DNA of 64,000 bases from an uncultured Pirellulaceae bacterium. Lineage in GTDB: Bacteria; Planctomycetota; Planctomycetia; Pirellulales; Pirellulaceae. The notes under the pieces were generated by a model. It was not told where the DNA came from. It made no database searches and worked only from the letters and a program-made list of their open reading frames with translations. The stretch spans positions 1 to 64,000 of the forward strand of contig CALFUT010000037.1 in the NCBI GenBank assembly GCA_937929805.1. The letters are read 5' to 3'. A program made the position numbers and the translations under genes. Each line of letters begins with the position of its first letter. Position 1 is the stretch's first letter. Of the stretch, positions 34,910-44,615 are shown one piece after another.

Positions 34910-34931
34910 GAAAGTGACTCGATCAGTTGGT

Positions 34932-36380
34932 TCAGTTCTGTTGACCGACGCTCGTGCCGATTTGAGTCCGGTACGGCTTATCGTTTTCGAACAACGCCAG
35001 CAATTCACGGCACTTGGCTTTTTCGTTATCCGAGGTCGCCAGTTCCGCCGCTTGCTTGGCATATTTAATGGCATCATCAAACTTGCCCATCTCAGCGGAC
35101 GCCGCAGCCATGGTTTCGACGTGATACCAGACCTTCCAATCGCCCGCCTCGCAAGCCGCTTCTGCCTTCTCGACGGCCTTGCCGCCATTGCGGAATTCAC
35201 CGTTGGGACAAGTCGCTAGGAACCACGCACTTGCGTTGAGTACCTCGTTGAATTTCGGTGCCATCTCTTCTGCCGCATCGAAGTCGGCTTTGGCTTCTTT
35301 GAAATCGCCTTTGCCAAGATACGCAACGCCCCGATTGATTCGGGAAACCGCCGAGTCCGCTAATTCAATCGCTTTGTTGTGATCTTCGATCGCGTCTTCG
35401 TAGTTTTTCATTGCGACGTTGCAAATGCCGCGATTGCTGTATGCGATCGGAAGTTTTGGAGCGTAGCGAATGGCTCGATTTAAATCGTACATCGCATCGT
35501 CAAACTTGTCCTGCTTGTACAGAATCAAGCCACGGTTGTTGAGTGCCATCGCGTTGCGAGACTGAGTTTCAACCGCTTTGTCCGCCCATTCAAACGCCGT
35601 TTCCAAATCGTCCTTGGCCAAGTAGATGTTGCTCAGACCAACGTAAGCGTCCGCGATACGCTTGTTCAATTCGATTGCCGTTTTGTAATCTGCTTCAGCC
35701 GCGTCGGGCTTGCCGATTGCCTGCAACGCACTGCCACGCGAGATAAAGTACCACGGATTTTTATCATTCAATTTGATCGCGTTGTCGAAACTCTTGATGG
35801 CCTCTTCATTGGCTGAGATGCCGGAAAGTACCACGCCTCGGTTGTAATGAGCGTTGGGGTATTTCGGCTCAAGCTTGATCGCGTAGTCGATATCGATCAA
35901 CGCTTCTTTGGAACGACCTTGAGCGTTGCGGACGATCCCACGATTGCTCCAAGTCAGCGCGTTCTTCTTGTTGATTCGCAGGGACTCGTTTAAGTCAACG
36001 AACGCTTTCTTGTAGGCCTCGTTTTCGTAGTGAATCATACCTCGATGAGCCAACGCGGGCCAATCAAGATCGTTCGCCTTGATACGCTCGTCGTAATGAG
36101 TCAACGCCATGTCCAGATTCATCACGTACTGTTTTGGCAGCCAACCTTTGATGTCCTCTAACGCACACCATTTTCCGTTCACGGCAGTGACGGTGTGGAT
36201 GCTACCTTCGGCAACGGTGTCGACGTTCTTTTTGAAAATCTTTGTTTCAAAGTTGGCCGTCACCACGACGCGGTCACCAACCTCTTGCCCAACGGACGAG
36301 CTTGCTTGGAGGCCGACAACTACCAGAAGGGCGATCGCGGGAAAAAATTTCAGGAGGCTGTAAGATGGAATGTTGTTCAT
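34932..36380 (-). CDS. Exported TPR-repeat protein with SH3-like N-terminal domain
   Basis: 482 residues from the ATG at 36380; a TTG at 36416 is an alternative. The signal peptide is LLKFFPAIALLVVVGLQASSSVGQ. An SH3-like domain of about 60 residues follows (VGDRVVVTANFETKIFKKNV ... GKWCALEDIKGWLP). At least eight TPR units come next, each with the W/G/Y/A/N/R pattern such as ALTWSNRGIVRNAQGRSKEAL and AHYNRGVVLSGISANEEAIKSF. The C-terminal segment before the stop has further TPR-like helices. It is probably a periplasmic scaffold; the partner is not evident. Downstream, mtfA starts 22 bp after its stop. Confidence 0.88.
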   Translation of the reverse strand: MNNIPSYSLLKFFPAIALLVVVGLQASSSVGQEVGDRVVVTANFETKIFKKNVDTVAEGSIHTVTAVNGKWCALEDIKGWLPKQYVMNLDMALTHYDERIKANDLDWPALAHRGMIHYENEAYKKAFVDLNESLRINKKNALTWSNRGIVRNAQGRSKEALIDIDYAIKLEPKYPNAHYNRGVVLSGISANEEAIKSFDNAIKLNDKNPWYFISRGSALQAIGKPDAAEADYKTAIELNKRIADAYVGLSNIYLAKDDLETAFEWADKAVETQSRNAMALNNRGLILYKQDKFDDAMYDLNRAIRYAPKLPIAYSNRGICNVAMKNYEDAIEDHNKAIELADSAVSRINRGVAYLGKGDFKEAKADFDAAEEMAPKFNEVLNASAWFLATCPNGEFRNGGKAVEKAEAACEAGDWKVWYHVETMAAASAEMGKFDDAIKYAKQAAELATSDNEKAKCRELLALFENDKPYRTQIGTSVGQQN

Positions 36381-36461
36381 TTTTGGCTTGAGAGAATTCG
36401 AAGTCACAGTTTTCAATGCAGAGATTATGGCGCAAGTGCACCGTTACGCAATTGGCCAAAC

Positions 36462-37907
36462 CTATTTGCCGATACAGAATTGGCCGAAGACGACGTCTAA
36501 AATGTCGTCAGTATAAACGGTGCCGACTACACAGCCTAAATGGTCCAAGGAATGTCGGATTTCGGCAGCCACCAATTCTTCTCCGATTCCTTCGGAGGCT
36601 GCCTGCCTTGCCAGTTGTACCGATTTTGCCGCGGCGATTAGGCTATCGGAGGTCCGGCGGAGGGTGGATCCGACGATCGGCGAGTCAGAAGATTGGGCTT
36701 CGATGGCCAGCTGGAACAGCAGGTTTCGCAGATCATCGACGCCAACGGAGGTCGTTGAACTGGTGTGCACGATATGCTGAAACACATTCGGAGCGTCGTT
36801 TGTTCCCGTTGAGCCGGATTCGATCTCTCGAAGCGCGGCCACGACATGGTCGGTGAGCGGTCGGTCGGTTTGCGTGATCACTAAAATGGCAGCGGACTCA
36901 TTTGAGAAACGCATCTCGGTCAGTTCGATCAAGGCTTCGGCCGGCGCATCTGCGGCCAAGCATTGGACGCGCAAGTCCGCGCGTTCGATCCGGTCTTTGC
37001 GAGCCCCTTGAGCAGATGCTTGGATCTGGCGGGAGTCTGTTTCTTGTGATTCGATGTGCTCAAAACCGGCGGTGTCGATCAATTGAATCGTCACGCCAGA
37101 TTGCGATAGTTCGCCCGTCACATAATCGGTGGTGGTTCCCGCGACGTTGGTGACAATCGCTTTTGACTCACCCAGTAGTTGATTGAACAGACTGCTTTTG
37201 CCAGCGTTTGGCAAACCTGTCAGAACGGCGGCAAATTTTTCTTCGGTAACGTGGCGACCTGAAATTTGATTCACAATCGAATCCAATTGTTCCCTCGCCA
37301 GATCAAGTTTTTGAAACAACAGGCTGTCGGAAATGAACTCGATATCTTCGTCGGCAAAATCGAGCTGAGCTTCCAACTCCGCCAGAATGGAAATCAGTTC
37401 GTTGCGAATCGAAGTTAACGGAGTTGCCAGCCCGCCAGCCAGTTGGTCCAGCGACAATCGCAAGTCATCCTGCCCTTTCGCGTCGATCACGGCTAACACG
37501 GCTTCGGCCTGAGTCAGATCCAAGCGTCCCGATAGAAACGCTCGCAGAGTGAATTCGCCCGGCCGTGCGACGCGAGCACCCGCGTCGCAAACCGTTTGCA
37601 GCGCCAGTTGCAGCAATGGGCTCGAGCCAATTGTGTGAAATTCGGCGCTGGGCTGTCGCGTGTAGCTACGGTCGGTGGGCCAAATCAATAATCGGCCCGG
37701 CAGCAGCAGGTTGTCGCCCAGAGTTAGTTCTCCGGGGATCGCATCGACCGCTGTCTGTTGCTCGAGTGACCGTTTGTCGTCCGGGCGGAAGCAGGCAGCC
37801 ACACATTTGAGCGTATCGGGGCCGCTGACTCGCACGATCCCGCGCTCGCTGGCTCCGGGAGGCGACGCAATCGCGGCGATGGTGTCATCGATGTCCAAGC
37901 TGGCCAT
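36462..37907 (-). CDS. mnmE: tRNA uridine-5-carboxymethylaminomethyl modification GTPase MnmE
   Basis: 481 residues. MnmE works with MnmG to modify U34 of certain tRNAs. The N-terminal formyl-THF-binding domain has IVRVSGP and RPGEFTLRAFLSGRLDLTQA. The G domain has G1 GLPNAGKS at 231-238, the loop TTDYVTGEL and G3 DTAG at 278-281. The C-terminal motif FCIGK (477-481) carries the catalytic-region Cys. It begins 11 bp after the yidC stop, so the two are in one operon, the usual order in bacteria. The gene before yidC here is not rnpA or rpmH. Confidence 0.96.
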   Translation of the reverse strand: MASLDIDDTIAAIASPPGASERGIVRVSGPDTLKCVAACFRPDDKRSLEQQTAVDAIPGELTLGDNLLLPGRLLIWPTDRSYTRQPSAEFHTIGSSPLLQLALQTVCDAGARVARPGEFTLRAFLSGRLDLTQAEAVLAVIDAKGQDDLRLSLDQLAGGLATPLTSIRNELISILAELEAQLDFADEDIEFISDSLLFQKLDLAREQLDSIVNQISGRHVTEEKFAAVLTGLPNAGKSSLFNQLLGESKAIVTNVAGTTTDYVTGELSQSGVTIQLIDTAGFEHIESQETDSRQIQASAQGARKDRIERADLRVQCLAADAPAEALIELTEMRFSNESAAILVITQTDRPLTDHVVAALREIESGSTGTNDAPNVFQHIVHTSSTTSVGVDDLRNLLFQLAIEAQSSDSPIVGSTLRRTSDSLIAAAKSVQLARQAASEGIGEELVAAEIRHSLDHLGCVVGTVYTDDILDVVFGQFCIGK

Positions 37908-37918
37908 GATTCACGCCG

Positions 37919-40465
37919 CTACTTTCGATCTCGCAGACGTTTTTTTCGTTCGGCGTCCGCTCGTTTTCGCTCTTGGCGTTCGGCAAGTGCTTTATTCTGC
38001 ATGCTTGCGAAATCAGAGCCATCTTTGGGTTGAGACGCTTTCAGTGCAGCCCCGGATCCGCCCAAGTCATCAAACTGAGACGTGTCCAAGATCGGCTTTG
38101 GCAGCATCAAACGTTCGACGATCCCCCAGAGGCTGGAAGTGATGATGTACAGGCACAAACCAGCGGGGACTTTGAAGAACATAAGCCCCATGATCGGCAT
38201 CATGAACGACATCATCTTCTGCATCATTTGCTGTTGTTCGTCAGCCGCTTTGGGCATGAACAACTTTTGCTGCGCCATGAACAAGATCATCGTCGCGATG
38301 GGTAAGATGTTAAAGAAAGGTCCCAGCCAGCCGGTTTCGTCGGCCAGCATCGCCGGCATCCAATCTTTCCAATAGAACAGCTGATCGGGTGCCGAAAGAT
38401 CGCTGCACCACGAAACGCCGGGGATCAGCGGTTTGTCTCGCAATGCAATGTCCACCGAGAGGCCTCGATAGAGCCCGATAAAAATCGGCAGCTGAAAAAA
38501 CATCGGCAGGCAGCCACTCAGCGGGCTGTAGTTGTACTTCGAAAACAATTCTCGTTGCGCCTGCGATTGCGCTTGCATGTCGTCGGCATGCTTCTGTTTG
38601 ATTTCCATCATCTGTGGCTGCAAGTGCTGCATCATCTGCGCGTTCAAAGCGGCCTTGCGAGAGAAAGGAATCATGATGCAACGGACCAAAACCGTCAGCA
38701 TGATGATCGCGATCCCATAGCTGAACTTGAACGTGATGAAGTAGAAAAAGTGCAGCAGCCACAGCAATGGTTTGGAGAACCAAGCGAACCAACCAAACGT
38801 TTCGACTTCGCCCAAGCCGTAAATCGAAAGTAGACTTTGCTCTTTGGGACCAGCGAAGACATCGAAGGTGTGCGAGTACGTTTCGCCGGGAGCCAGTTCA
38901 ATCTTTTTGACCATTTGGAACGTGCAGTCAACCAGCTTCTTCAGCCGCGCGTTCTCTGGCACGGGAACACGACCGTTTAGGTACGCGGACAGACTATTGA
39001 CTTCGAACGGTTGTTCTTCGCTCGTTTCAGGGATGAGCGAAATGTTGAAGTACTGCGTATCGACACCGGCAAAAAGCAGCTGGCGGGCTTCAGGGGATTC
39101 TTCATACGGGTCGCAGATGAAGTTGACCTCGGGTGGATCATCCTCAGCGCCGTCGACGATTTCTGAACAACCAAAAAACACAAACGGATTGTCTTCGTTG
39201 CCGCCGACCACATCGCGAGCACCCGCCACATAACCAATCGCGCTCGATCGGCCGTGAATCTTCATCGTGTACCACCAAGTTTCGGTGGTTGCTCCAGCAG
39301 GCCCGTCCAGTTCGTAGGCTAACGTTTGGGGTTGGTCGGATTTGTTGCGGATTTCGACCGTTAGATTGAAATGAAACGTCTTCGAATCGAGATCATGGAT
39401 CTGTTCTTCGGGGACGGCGGGCAGCGAGTAAATTTTGGTGACAACGATCGGGCCAGGCATGTCGAATGCTGCCAGTTGCGAGCTGCTAATCGTTCGAGTG
39501 AGAGCGACTTGGCTTTCGTTGGTGCGTGCAACCTCAAGGTCCCACAATCCGTCGCGAAGCGTTCGATCCAGATCGGGCCACGGCTTATCGAGTTCCGGCC
39601 GTGTCTTAACGAGGGACATCACGAAAGACTCGGGTAGGTCGACGCCCTGTGCGACGCGAGTGTTCTCGGGCCGAATCAATTCGATCGGGCGTTCGGTCAG
39701 CGTAATGTTTTGCGTCACGGTTTGGCCATCGCGTTTAACAGCCAGTTGCACTGAATCACCCGGGCGAGTTTCGGCGATCATGTTCCGCAAGTCGTCTTCT
39801 GACGTGATTGGTTCGCCGTTGAGTGACAGCAGAATGTCGTGGACTCGTACACCCGCGTCGTCCGTGGATTCGCTGGTCGCCAAGGCGGCGGGCGTTCCCG
39901 GGCCAACGACGCGAACCTTCAGCCCATCGTCTGATGGCAGCGGCTCTAGGTGTCCAAGATAACCTGACTTGTCGCTCAGTTCTCGATAGACGATGCGTTG
40001 GTTTTTCTGGTGGCGATAGTTCAGTTCGATTCGCCGGATGGTGCCTCCCATCGGGTTGACCGTAATCAGGAATCGATCCTTGCCGTCCGGCGAGACCGAG
40101 CCAAGCGTGAAGAATTTTTCCGCAGGCTGAGGTCCGGACTTGTCATCAGTCGCCGGTTCGGCTGCCACGGGCGTCTTTGCATCTGCGGACTCGGGCGAGA
40201 TTGCCGGCGAGATTCCTTCAGGCGCTGAAGTATCGGTGTCCGTCGCGTCGACGGGAGATTCGCTGGGGGGTGTTTCTTGCGGTTCAGCCGTTGCTTGAGT
40301 CTCATCGATCTCAGCAGCACCTTCGCCGACCTGATCTGCATCAAACGACGCGACGGTCGACGGCGAAGTGGTCGGCGGCTTGGGACCGTAGGCGTTTTGC
40401 AGCGTCATCGCAATCATCATGATGGCGGTCGATGCACAGATGAACAAAATCGTACGACTGTTCAC
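37919..40465 (-). CDS. yidC: Membrane protein insertase YidC with an inserted PDZ domain
   Basis: 848 residues, much longer than E. coli YidC (548). The start is a GTG at 40465 with AGG upstream. An N-terminal TM helix (5-20) is followed by a disordered acidic, Pro-rich stretch (about 30-115) and the periplasmic beta-super-sandwich. A PDZ-like domain lies at about 181-260 (VGPGTPAALATSES ... GVRVHDILLSLNGEPITSEDDL). The conserved insertase core follows, with the hydrophilic-groove Arg in VLVRCIMIPFSRKAA and the CLPMFFQLPIFIGLYRGL segment. The C-terminus is basic, as in ribosome-binding tails. YidC inserts and folds inner-membrane proteins. Confidence 0.95.
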   Translation of the reverse strand: MNSRTILFICASTAIMMIAMTLQNAYGPKPPTTSPSTVASFDADQVGEGAAEIDETQATAEPQETPPSESPVDATDTDTSAPEGISPAISPESADAKTPVAAEPATDDKSGPQPAEKFFTLGSVSPDGKDRFLITVNPMGGTIRRIELNYRHQKNQRIVYRELSDKSGYLGHLEPLPSDDGLKVRVVGPGTPAALATSESTDDAGVRVHDILLSLNGEPITSEDDLRNMIAETRPGDSVQLAVKRDGQTVTQNITLTERPIELIRPENTRVAQGVDLPESFVMSLVKTRPELDKPWPDLDRTLRDGLWDLEVARTNESQVALTRTISSSQLAAFDMPGPIVVTKIYSLPAVPEEQIHDLDSKTFHFNLTVEIRNKSDQPQTLAYELDGPAGATTETWWYTMKIHGRSSAIGYVAGARDVVGGNEDNPFVFFGCSEIVDGAEDDPPEVNFICDPYEESPEARQLLFAGVDTQYFNISLIPETSEEQPFEVNSLSAYLNGRVPVPENARLKKLVDCTFQMVKKIELAPGETYSHTFDVFAGPKEQSLLSIYGLGEVETFGWFAWFSKPLLWLLHFFYFITFKFSYGIAIIMLTVLVRCIMIPFSRKAALNAQMMQHLQPQMMEIKQKHADDMQAQSQAQRELFSKYNYSPLSGCLPMFFQLPIFIGLYRGLSVDIALRDKPLIPGVSWCSDLSAPDQLFYWKDWMPAMLADETGWLGPFFNILPIATMILFMAQQKLFMPKAADEQQQMMQKMMSFMMPIMGLMFFKVPAGLCLYIITSSLWGIVERLMLPKPILDTSQFDDLGGSGAALKASQPKDGSDFASMQNKALAERQERKRADAERKKRLRDRK

Positions 40466-40804
40466 GAAGGTAACCTCAGAGATTCAATAAAAAAGTAACG
40501 GATCGCTGACTCCATTGTCGGCTGGCGGCAACGCTGATCTTCCGCCTAGACCACCGAACGATTTCGATGCCCGATTTGGATTAAGATCTGAACTACTCCG
40601 GCGTCAACGGCGTCGGCAGTCCAGAGTGATGCGACGCGAGCACAAGGTGTCCCGGTCCGTCCACCGGCAGTTGGCGACGATGCCTCCGAGCGTCCAGATG
40701 ACCGATTGAACGCGAGTCGGACGGACTCGGCGTGCTTTGGAAATCCGGCAGCCGAACGGCAGTGGATAGTGAGGGCTCACTCGCGAAGGGAAGATTTTAG
40801 GTGA
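40466..40804. other. Intergenic region upstream of yidC
   Basis: About 340 bp. I looked for rnpA and rpmH, which commonly precede yidC, and found neither. Short self-complementary stretches exist (for example gagtcggacggactc near 40716), but no recognised RNA. It must contain the yidC promoter. No supported gene is present. Confidence 0.35.
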
Positions 40805-41551
40805 CTATCGTCCTTCTACCAACCTATCCCCAAGAAAATTGTCGACCTCCGGAATAGCCAGAATTTTGGCCCGAGTCACCTCAAAATCGTACTCAACCCG
40901 GCGGAATTCGATGCCGGTGCCATCCAAAATGACGTAGCTGCTGCGCGGATCGTTGTCTCGAGGCTGTCCGACACTGCCCACGTTAACCATCAGCTTCTGA
41001 TTACCCAGTTCGTACTGATTGCTGATTTCTTGCGGCGAATAAAAGCGACAATTTTCTGTGAAGACCCCCGGCACATGCGTATGGCCTTGAAAGCAGAAAT
41101 GCTGGACGAATCCAAATATCCGTTCGATCTTCCGTTGGTTATTGACGTCTTCCGGGAAAACGTACTCGTTAAGCGGACTGCGGGGCGAGCCGTGGACAAA
41201 CATAAATTTGTCGGCACGATGGGTGCGAGGCAGTTGCGCCAGAAAATCCCAGCGTTCCGCGGCGCCGTCGATGGATCGATCTTCTAGTTGATTTCGAGTC
41301 CAGAAGATCGCCTTTTCGGCCCCACTGCTGAATCCATCCGGATCAAACAGGGCTCCGTTGTCGTGGTTGCCCAGCAGCGTCATGTCGAATTTCATGCACG
41401 CGTCAATGCACTCACGCGGGTTGGGCCCGTAACCGATGACATCACCCAAACAGAAAATCTCGTCAACCGATTGCTCAGCGGCGTCCGCCAGAACCGCCGT
41501 CAGCGCCTCAAGGTTGCCGTGAATGTCGCTGATGATTGCTCGCCTAGCCAC
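40805..41551 (-). CDS. Metallophosphoesterase (calcineurin-like, YfcE/MJ0936 type), paralogue 1
   Basis: 248 residues, starting at a GTG at 41551. Metal-binding motifs in order are [20 protein letters not shown] and GHTHVPG, followed by [10 protein letters not shown], the usual end of the family. This is a dinuclear-metal phosphoesterase; the substrate is unknown. It is about half identical to the next gene upstream (41750-42505), with the same motif spacing, so the pair is a tandem duplication. The copies are 198 bp apart on the same strand. Confidence 0.9.
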   Translation of the reverse strand: MARRAIISDIHGNLEALTAVLADAAEQSVDEIFCLGDVIGYGPNPRECIDACMKFDMTLLGNHDNGALFDPDGFSSGAEKAIFWTRNQLEDRSIDGAAERWDFLAQLPRTHRADKFMFVHGSPRSPLNEYVFPEDVNNQRKIERIFGFVQHFCFQGHTHVPGVFTENCRFYSPQEISNQYELGNQKLMVNVGSVGQPRDNDPRSSYVILDGTGIEFRRVEYDFEVTRAKILAIPEVDNFLGDRLVEGR

Positions 41552-41749
41552 ACGAAGTTCCCGCTATGAAATTAAGCGTCAGTGAAGCACGGAGTCCAAC
41601 ACTTCACGTGAGAGAATCCGAGACTCATTTCCATTGTCGGCGAACATCTTAACAGTTCAACCACACTGAAGCTTGCGGATGCGAGACGAATTGAGTGTGG
41701 TTGAATCAGCGGGGCCGCCCCATCAGCAATTCTGAATGACCGGGCGGAA

Positions 41750-42505
41750 TCACCGGCCGAATCTCAGGCGTTCGCCCAGCATATTATCGAGATCAGGGAT
41801 GGTGAAGATTTTGTCGGCCGTTTTGTCGATGTCGTATTCTTCCCGATAGAAGCGAACGGTGTTTGCGTCCGTATCAAGCACCACAAAGCAAGATTGCGGG
41901 TTCTCGTCGCGAGGCTGCCCAACGCTGCCCACGTTAATCATGCACTTGTCGCTGCCCAACGAGATTTCTTCGTCCATCTCTTCGGGTGTTTGGAAACCGT
42001 ATGCCTCGGTGAATCGACCGGGGATATGGGTGTGTCCCTGAAAGCAGGTTTGTTCGAAGCGGCCCATGAAGTGCTTCATCACGGCCTTGTTGAATCCCAT
42101 CTCTGGGAATACGTACTCGTTCGTCGGATCACGTGGCGAGCCATGAACGAACAAATACTTGCCTTCGTCGTGTCGTCTCGGAAGCTCGCCCAAAAAATCC
42201 CATCGTAGGTCCGCTTGCTGACCGGCCGGAGCATCTTCCAACTGTTGACGCGTCCAGATGATCGCTCGCATGGCGACCGGGTTGAATCCTTCTGGGTCGA
42301 AGATCGCCGCCTGGTCATGATTGCCCAGAATCGTCAGCTTGCAGCGGTCCATCACCGTGTCGAGGCATCGAATCGGGTCGGGGCCGTAACCGATAATGTC
42401 TCCCAAACAAATGATTTCATCCACGCCAAGGGTGTCGATCTTGCTCAGAACGGCGTTGAGTGCATTAAAGTTCCCGTGGATATCACTGATAATGGCCCGT
42501 TTCAC
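41750..42505 (-). CDS. Metallophosphoesterase (calcineurin-like), paralogue 2
   Basis: 251 residues from the ATG at 42505. It has SDIHGN at 6-11, GDIIGYGPDP, GNHDQ, GHTHIPG and [10 protein letters not shown], matching paralogue 1. Differences are mainly in the middle loops (RCLDTVMDRCKLT and EMDEEISLGSDKCM). Both end with a C-terminal helix (I(P)xxDN-LGERL or LGDRL). The duplicated pair suggests gene-dosage or substrate divergence. Upstream is a 394-bp region shared with divergent tsaB. Confidence 0.9.
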   Translation of the reverse strand: MKRAIISDIHGNFNALNAVLSKIDTLGVDEIICLGDIIGYGPDPIRCLDTVMDRCKLTILGNHDQAAIFDPEGFNPVAMRAIIWTRQQLEDAPAGQQADLRWDFLGELPRRHDEGKYLFVHGSPRDPTNEYVFPEMGFNKAVMKHFMGRFEQTCFQGHTHIPGRFTEAYGFQTPEEMDEEISLGSDKCMINVGSVGQPRDENPQSCFVVLDTDANTVRFYREEYDIDKTADKIFTIPDLDNMLGERLRFGR

Positions 42506-42899
42506 GAATCAATTTTCCCGGATACAGTCTAGTTGGAGGCAGTTTCGAGCAAGGATGCCCGAGGAATGGTCAGTCAAGTTGTGTCCGAGTTTACTGACGA
42601 ACGAATCATGTTGAACGTCGGTGACGAATCGTCGAATTGAAAGGCGGATAACTTTCGGGCTTTAAGCTTTAAACGTCGAGTTGTAAGTCAAAGTTTCGGA
42701 GAAATCAAACGCGGGCCGCTTTAAAACGTTATCGCCTTCAACGGACGAGGCTGACAAAGATTCCTCGACGATACCGAAGTTTTTGCCCGAAGACGGGAGC
42801 AGACCTTGTCCCTCATGATAACTGTACGGCCTAGTTTTCGCAATTGTCACGGTCGCACGATTTGAGACGATGATTACTGCATGATGAACGAAATATCAA
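42506..42899. other. Divergent intergenic region, no gene seen
   Basis: 394 bp between the metallophosphoesterase and tsaB starts. A weak promoter-like pair for tsaB (ttgtca near 42843 followed about 17 bp later by cgatga/gattac) is possible but not convincing. Open frames here are short and antisense-like. Nothing else recognised. Confidence 0.3.
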
Positions 42900-43685
42900 A
42901 TGAATATTCTTGCCATTGATTTCTCAAGCAAACTGGCCAGCGCGGCGGTATTTTCTGATGGCCGGCGGGTCGCCATGGTGACTTCCGAAAGTCTGGTTTG
43001 GAAAGGGGTAGAATCGGGCGATTCCGATGGAAAGCCAGCGAAACTGGCGGGAGCATCGGCATTGCTAACGCCCTTGGTGCACGCCACGATCGAGAAAAGC
43101 GGCTTAAAACCGTCGGATTTCCAGCTGATTGCCCTGCCCGTCGGCCCCGGTCTGTTCACTGGACTGCGTGTCGCCGTGGTAACGGCAAAGACCTTCGCCT
43201 ACGCAACAGGAGCCGAAGTGATCGGGCTCAACACGCTGGAGGTGTTGGCTGCCAAGGCTCATGCCGCGAATCGCACTCATGCGGGCCCGATCCGAGTGGC
43301 CGTCAATGCCCAACGCCAGCAGTTGTTTGCTGGCCAATATCGTTCGACGGGTGATTGGCAAGTCGAGTCCATTGGTGACAATCAGATCGTTGATCATCAG
43401 GCTTGGGTGGAATCTTGGGCCGCTGGCGATTTGATCTCGGGGGCGGGATTGAAGCTTGTTCTGCCGAAAATTGGTGAGTCAGGCTTCGACAATTCATCGA
43501 ACAGGGAGTTCCAAATTGCGGACCAAGGCGATTGGGATTGCGACGCCGCGTCGGTGGCTCAAGTGGCAACGAAACATTACGAAAACGGTCGCCGGGATGA
43601 CCTTTGGAATCTAGAACCGCTGTATTTTCGACCGAGTGCTGCCGAAGAGAATCGAATGGCCCGGCACTCGGCAAGAAATAAATGA
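42900..43685 (+). CDS. tsaB: tRNA threonylcarbamoyladenosine biosynthesis protein TsaB
   Basis: 261 residues. The ASKHA-type N-terminus reads NILAIDFSSKLASAAV. LPVGPGLFTGLRVAVVTAKTFA is the conserved TsaB block that contacts TsaD. The later LNTLEVLAAKAHA segment is typical. TsaB is the non-catalytic partner of TsaD in adding the threonylcarbamoyl group to A37 of ANN-decoding tRNAs. The C-terminal third (about 150-261) is longer than usual. Start at the ATG 42900; the ribosome site is weak. Confidence 0.92.
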   Translation: MNILAIDFSSKLASAAVFSDGRRVAMVTSESLVWKGVESGDSDGKPAKLAGASALLTPLVHATIEKSGLKPSDFQLIALPVGPGLFTGLRVAVVTAKTFAYATGAEVIGLNTLEVLAAKAHAANRTHAGPIRVAVNAQRQQLFAGQYRSTGDWQVESIGDNQIVDHQAWVESWAAGDLISGAGLKLVLPKIGESGFDNSSNREFQIADQGDWDCDAASVAQVATKHYENGRRDDLWNLEPLYFRPSAAEENRMARHSARNK

Positions 43686-43890
43686 CCAATTTGAGCACCT
43701 GAAACCGGACTGTTTCCCTGCCCAACCGGCACACAAATCGATAGGTTATTGTTTCGCGAGTGCTTGGGCGAATGCTTGGGCGAATGCGAACGGTTAAACT
43801 GTTGCGTCCGTAGAGAACGAAGCAACCTATCTGTTGATCCTACCTAAAATTACAAAATCACATTTTACAAATATCTTTTAAGGTGAACCT

Positions 43891-44442
43891 ATGACAAAGT
43901 TCTTTACCGCATTATTGCTTGGATTGTTCAGCTGTTGCTTACTATCCGGATGTGCAGAGACTAACACGGCGGAAACAGCGACCGAGAGTCACGACCATGA
44001 TCACGGGCACGACCATGACCACGATCATGAGGGGCATGACCATGATCACGACCACGCCGGACACGATCACGGTGACCATGCGATGGATGTTCACGGGCCG
44101 TTTGGCGGACACACATTCAAGTGGGACTCGGACGAATACCGAGCCGAATGGAAGCATTACAACGACAACGATGTGATCCGCGTGTACGTTTTAGACTCAA
44201 CGGGAAAGAAAGAGGCACCCGTCAAAGCGTCCGTCGCGATGATTCCATTGGGAGGATCTGACAAAACTCCATTTGAATTGGAAGCCGAAAAGCCAAACGA
44301 AGATGGGGAAGCCGCTGTCTACTCGCTGGACGAAAAAGACTTGGGCATCGCGATCACGGCGGTCGGTGTGAAGGTAGAGATGAAAATCGACAACAAGACC
44401 TACACCGGAATCATCGAAGCTCACGAGCCTCACGATCATTGA
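43891..44442 (+). CDS. Histidine-rich lipoprotein, likely metal-binding
   Basis: 183 residues with a strong ribosome site (AAGGTGA). The signal peptide ends in a lipobox LLSGC (Cys21). Residues about 34-73 are a dense His/Asp block (repeats of HDHDHG/HDHDHD/HDHGDH) followed by VHGPFGGHTFKW. The rest is a beta-rich domain with an EAHEPHDH end. Such blocks bind zinc, nickel or cobalt. It is 173 bp upstream of a Fur-family gene on the same strand, so a role in metal sequestration or supply under that regulator is a fair inference. The His-rich block is not by itself proof of a given metal. Confidence 0.82.
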   Translation: MTKFFTALLLGLFSCCLLSGCAETNTAETATESHDHDHGHDHDHDHEGHDHDHDHAGHDHGDHAMDVHGPFGGHTFKWDSDEYRAEWKHYNDNDVIRVYVLDSTGKKEAPVKASVAMIPLGGSDKTPFELEAEKPNEDGEAAVYSLDEKDLGIAITAVGVKVEMKIDNKTYTGIIEAHEPHDH

Positions 44443-44525
44443 TTGATCATTCCGTGGCGGCTCGAATCCGCCAAAGGCTTGATTCAGCTTGGTTAAGTTC
44501 GGCCAAGCTTGTATCTTCGGATCGC

Positions 44526-44607
44526 TTGAAATAAGATCCTTATTGAGAACAAGCCGGGGAAACGTTTGGTTTTCCTGTGTCTTGAAGTATTTCTTGTCTC
44601 AATAAGG
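44526..44607. promoter_or_regulatory. Dyad region upstream of the Fur-family gene, candidate metal-responsive operator
   Basis: AATAAG (44530-44535) and CTTATT (44539-44544) form a dyad within ttgaaataagatccttattg, resembling AT-rich Fur/Zur boxes. A second half-site, tgtctcaataagg (about 44595-44607), pairs with ccttattgagaacaag (44538-44553) as a 15-bp inverted repeat with one bulge. The GTG of the regulator is at 44616. It could be autoregulatory and might also control the lipoprotein gene. No test of binding was possible here. Confidence 0.5.
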
Positions 44608-44615
44608 GTCAGCCA

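Noticed and set aside
34910-35200. Upstream part of a 352-residue frame joined to mtfA
   Set aside because: It overlaps the TPR gene in another frame and reads as an Arg/Lys-rich shadow; the conserved MtfA sequence begins at about 34909.
40515-40709. 64-residue frame upstream of yidC as rpmH or a small gene
   Set aside because: Sequence is not ribosomal protein bL34 and has shadow-like Arg/Ser composition.
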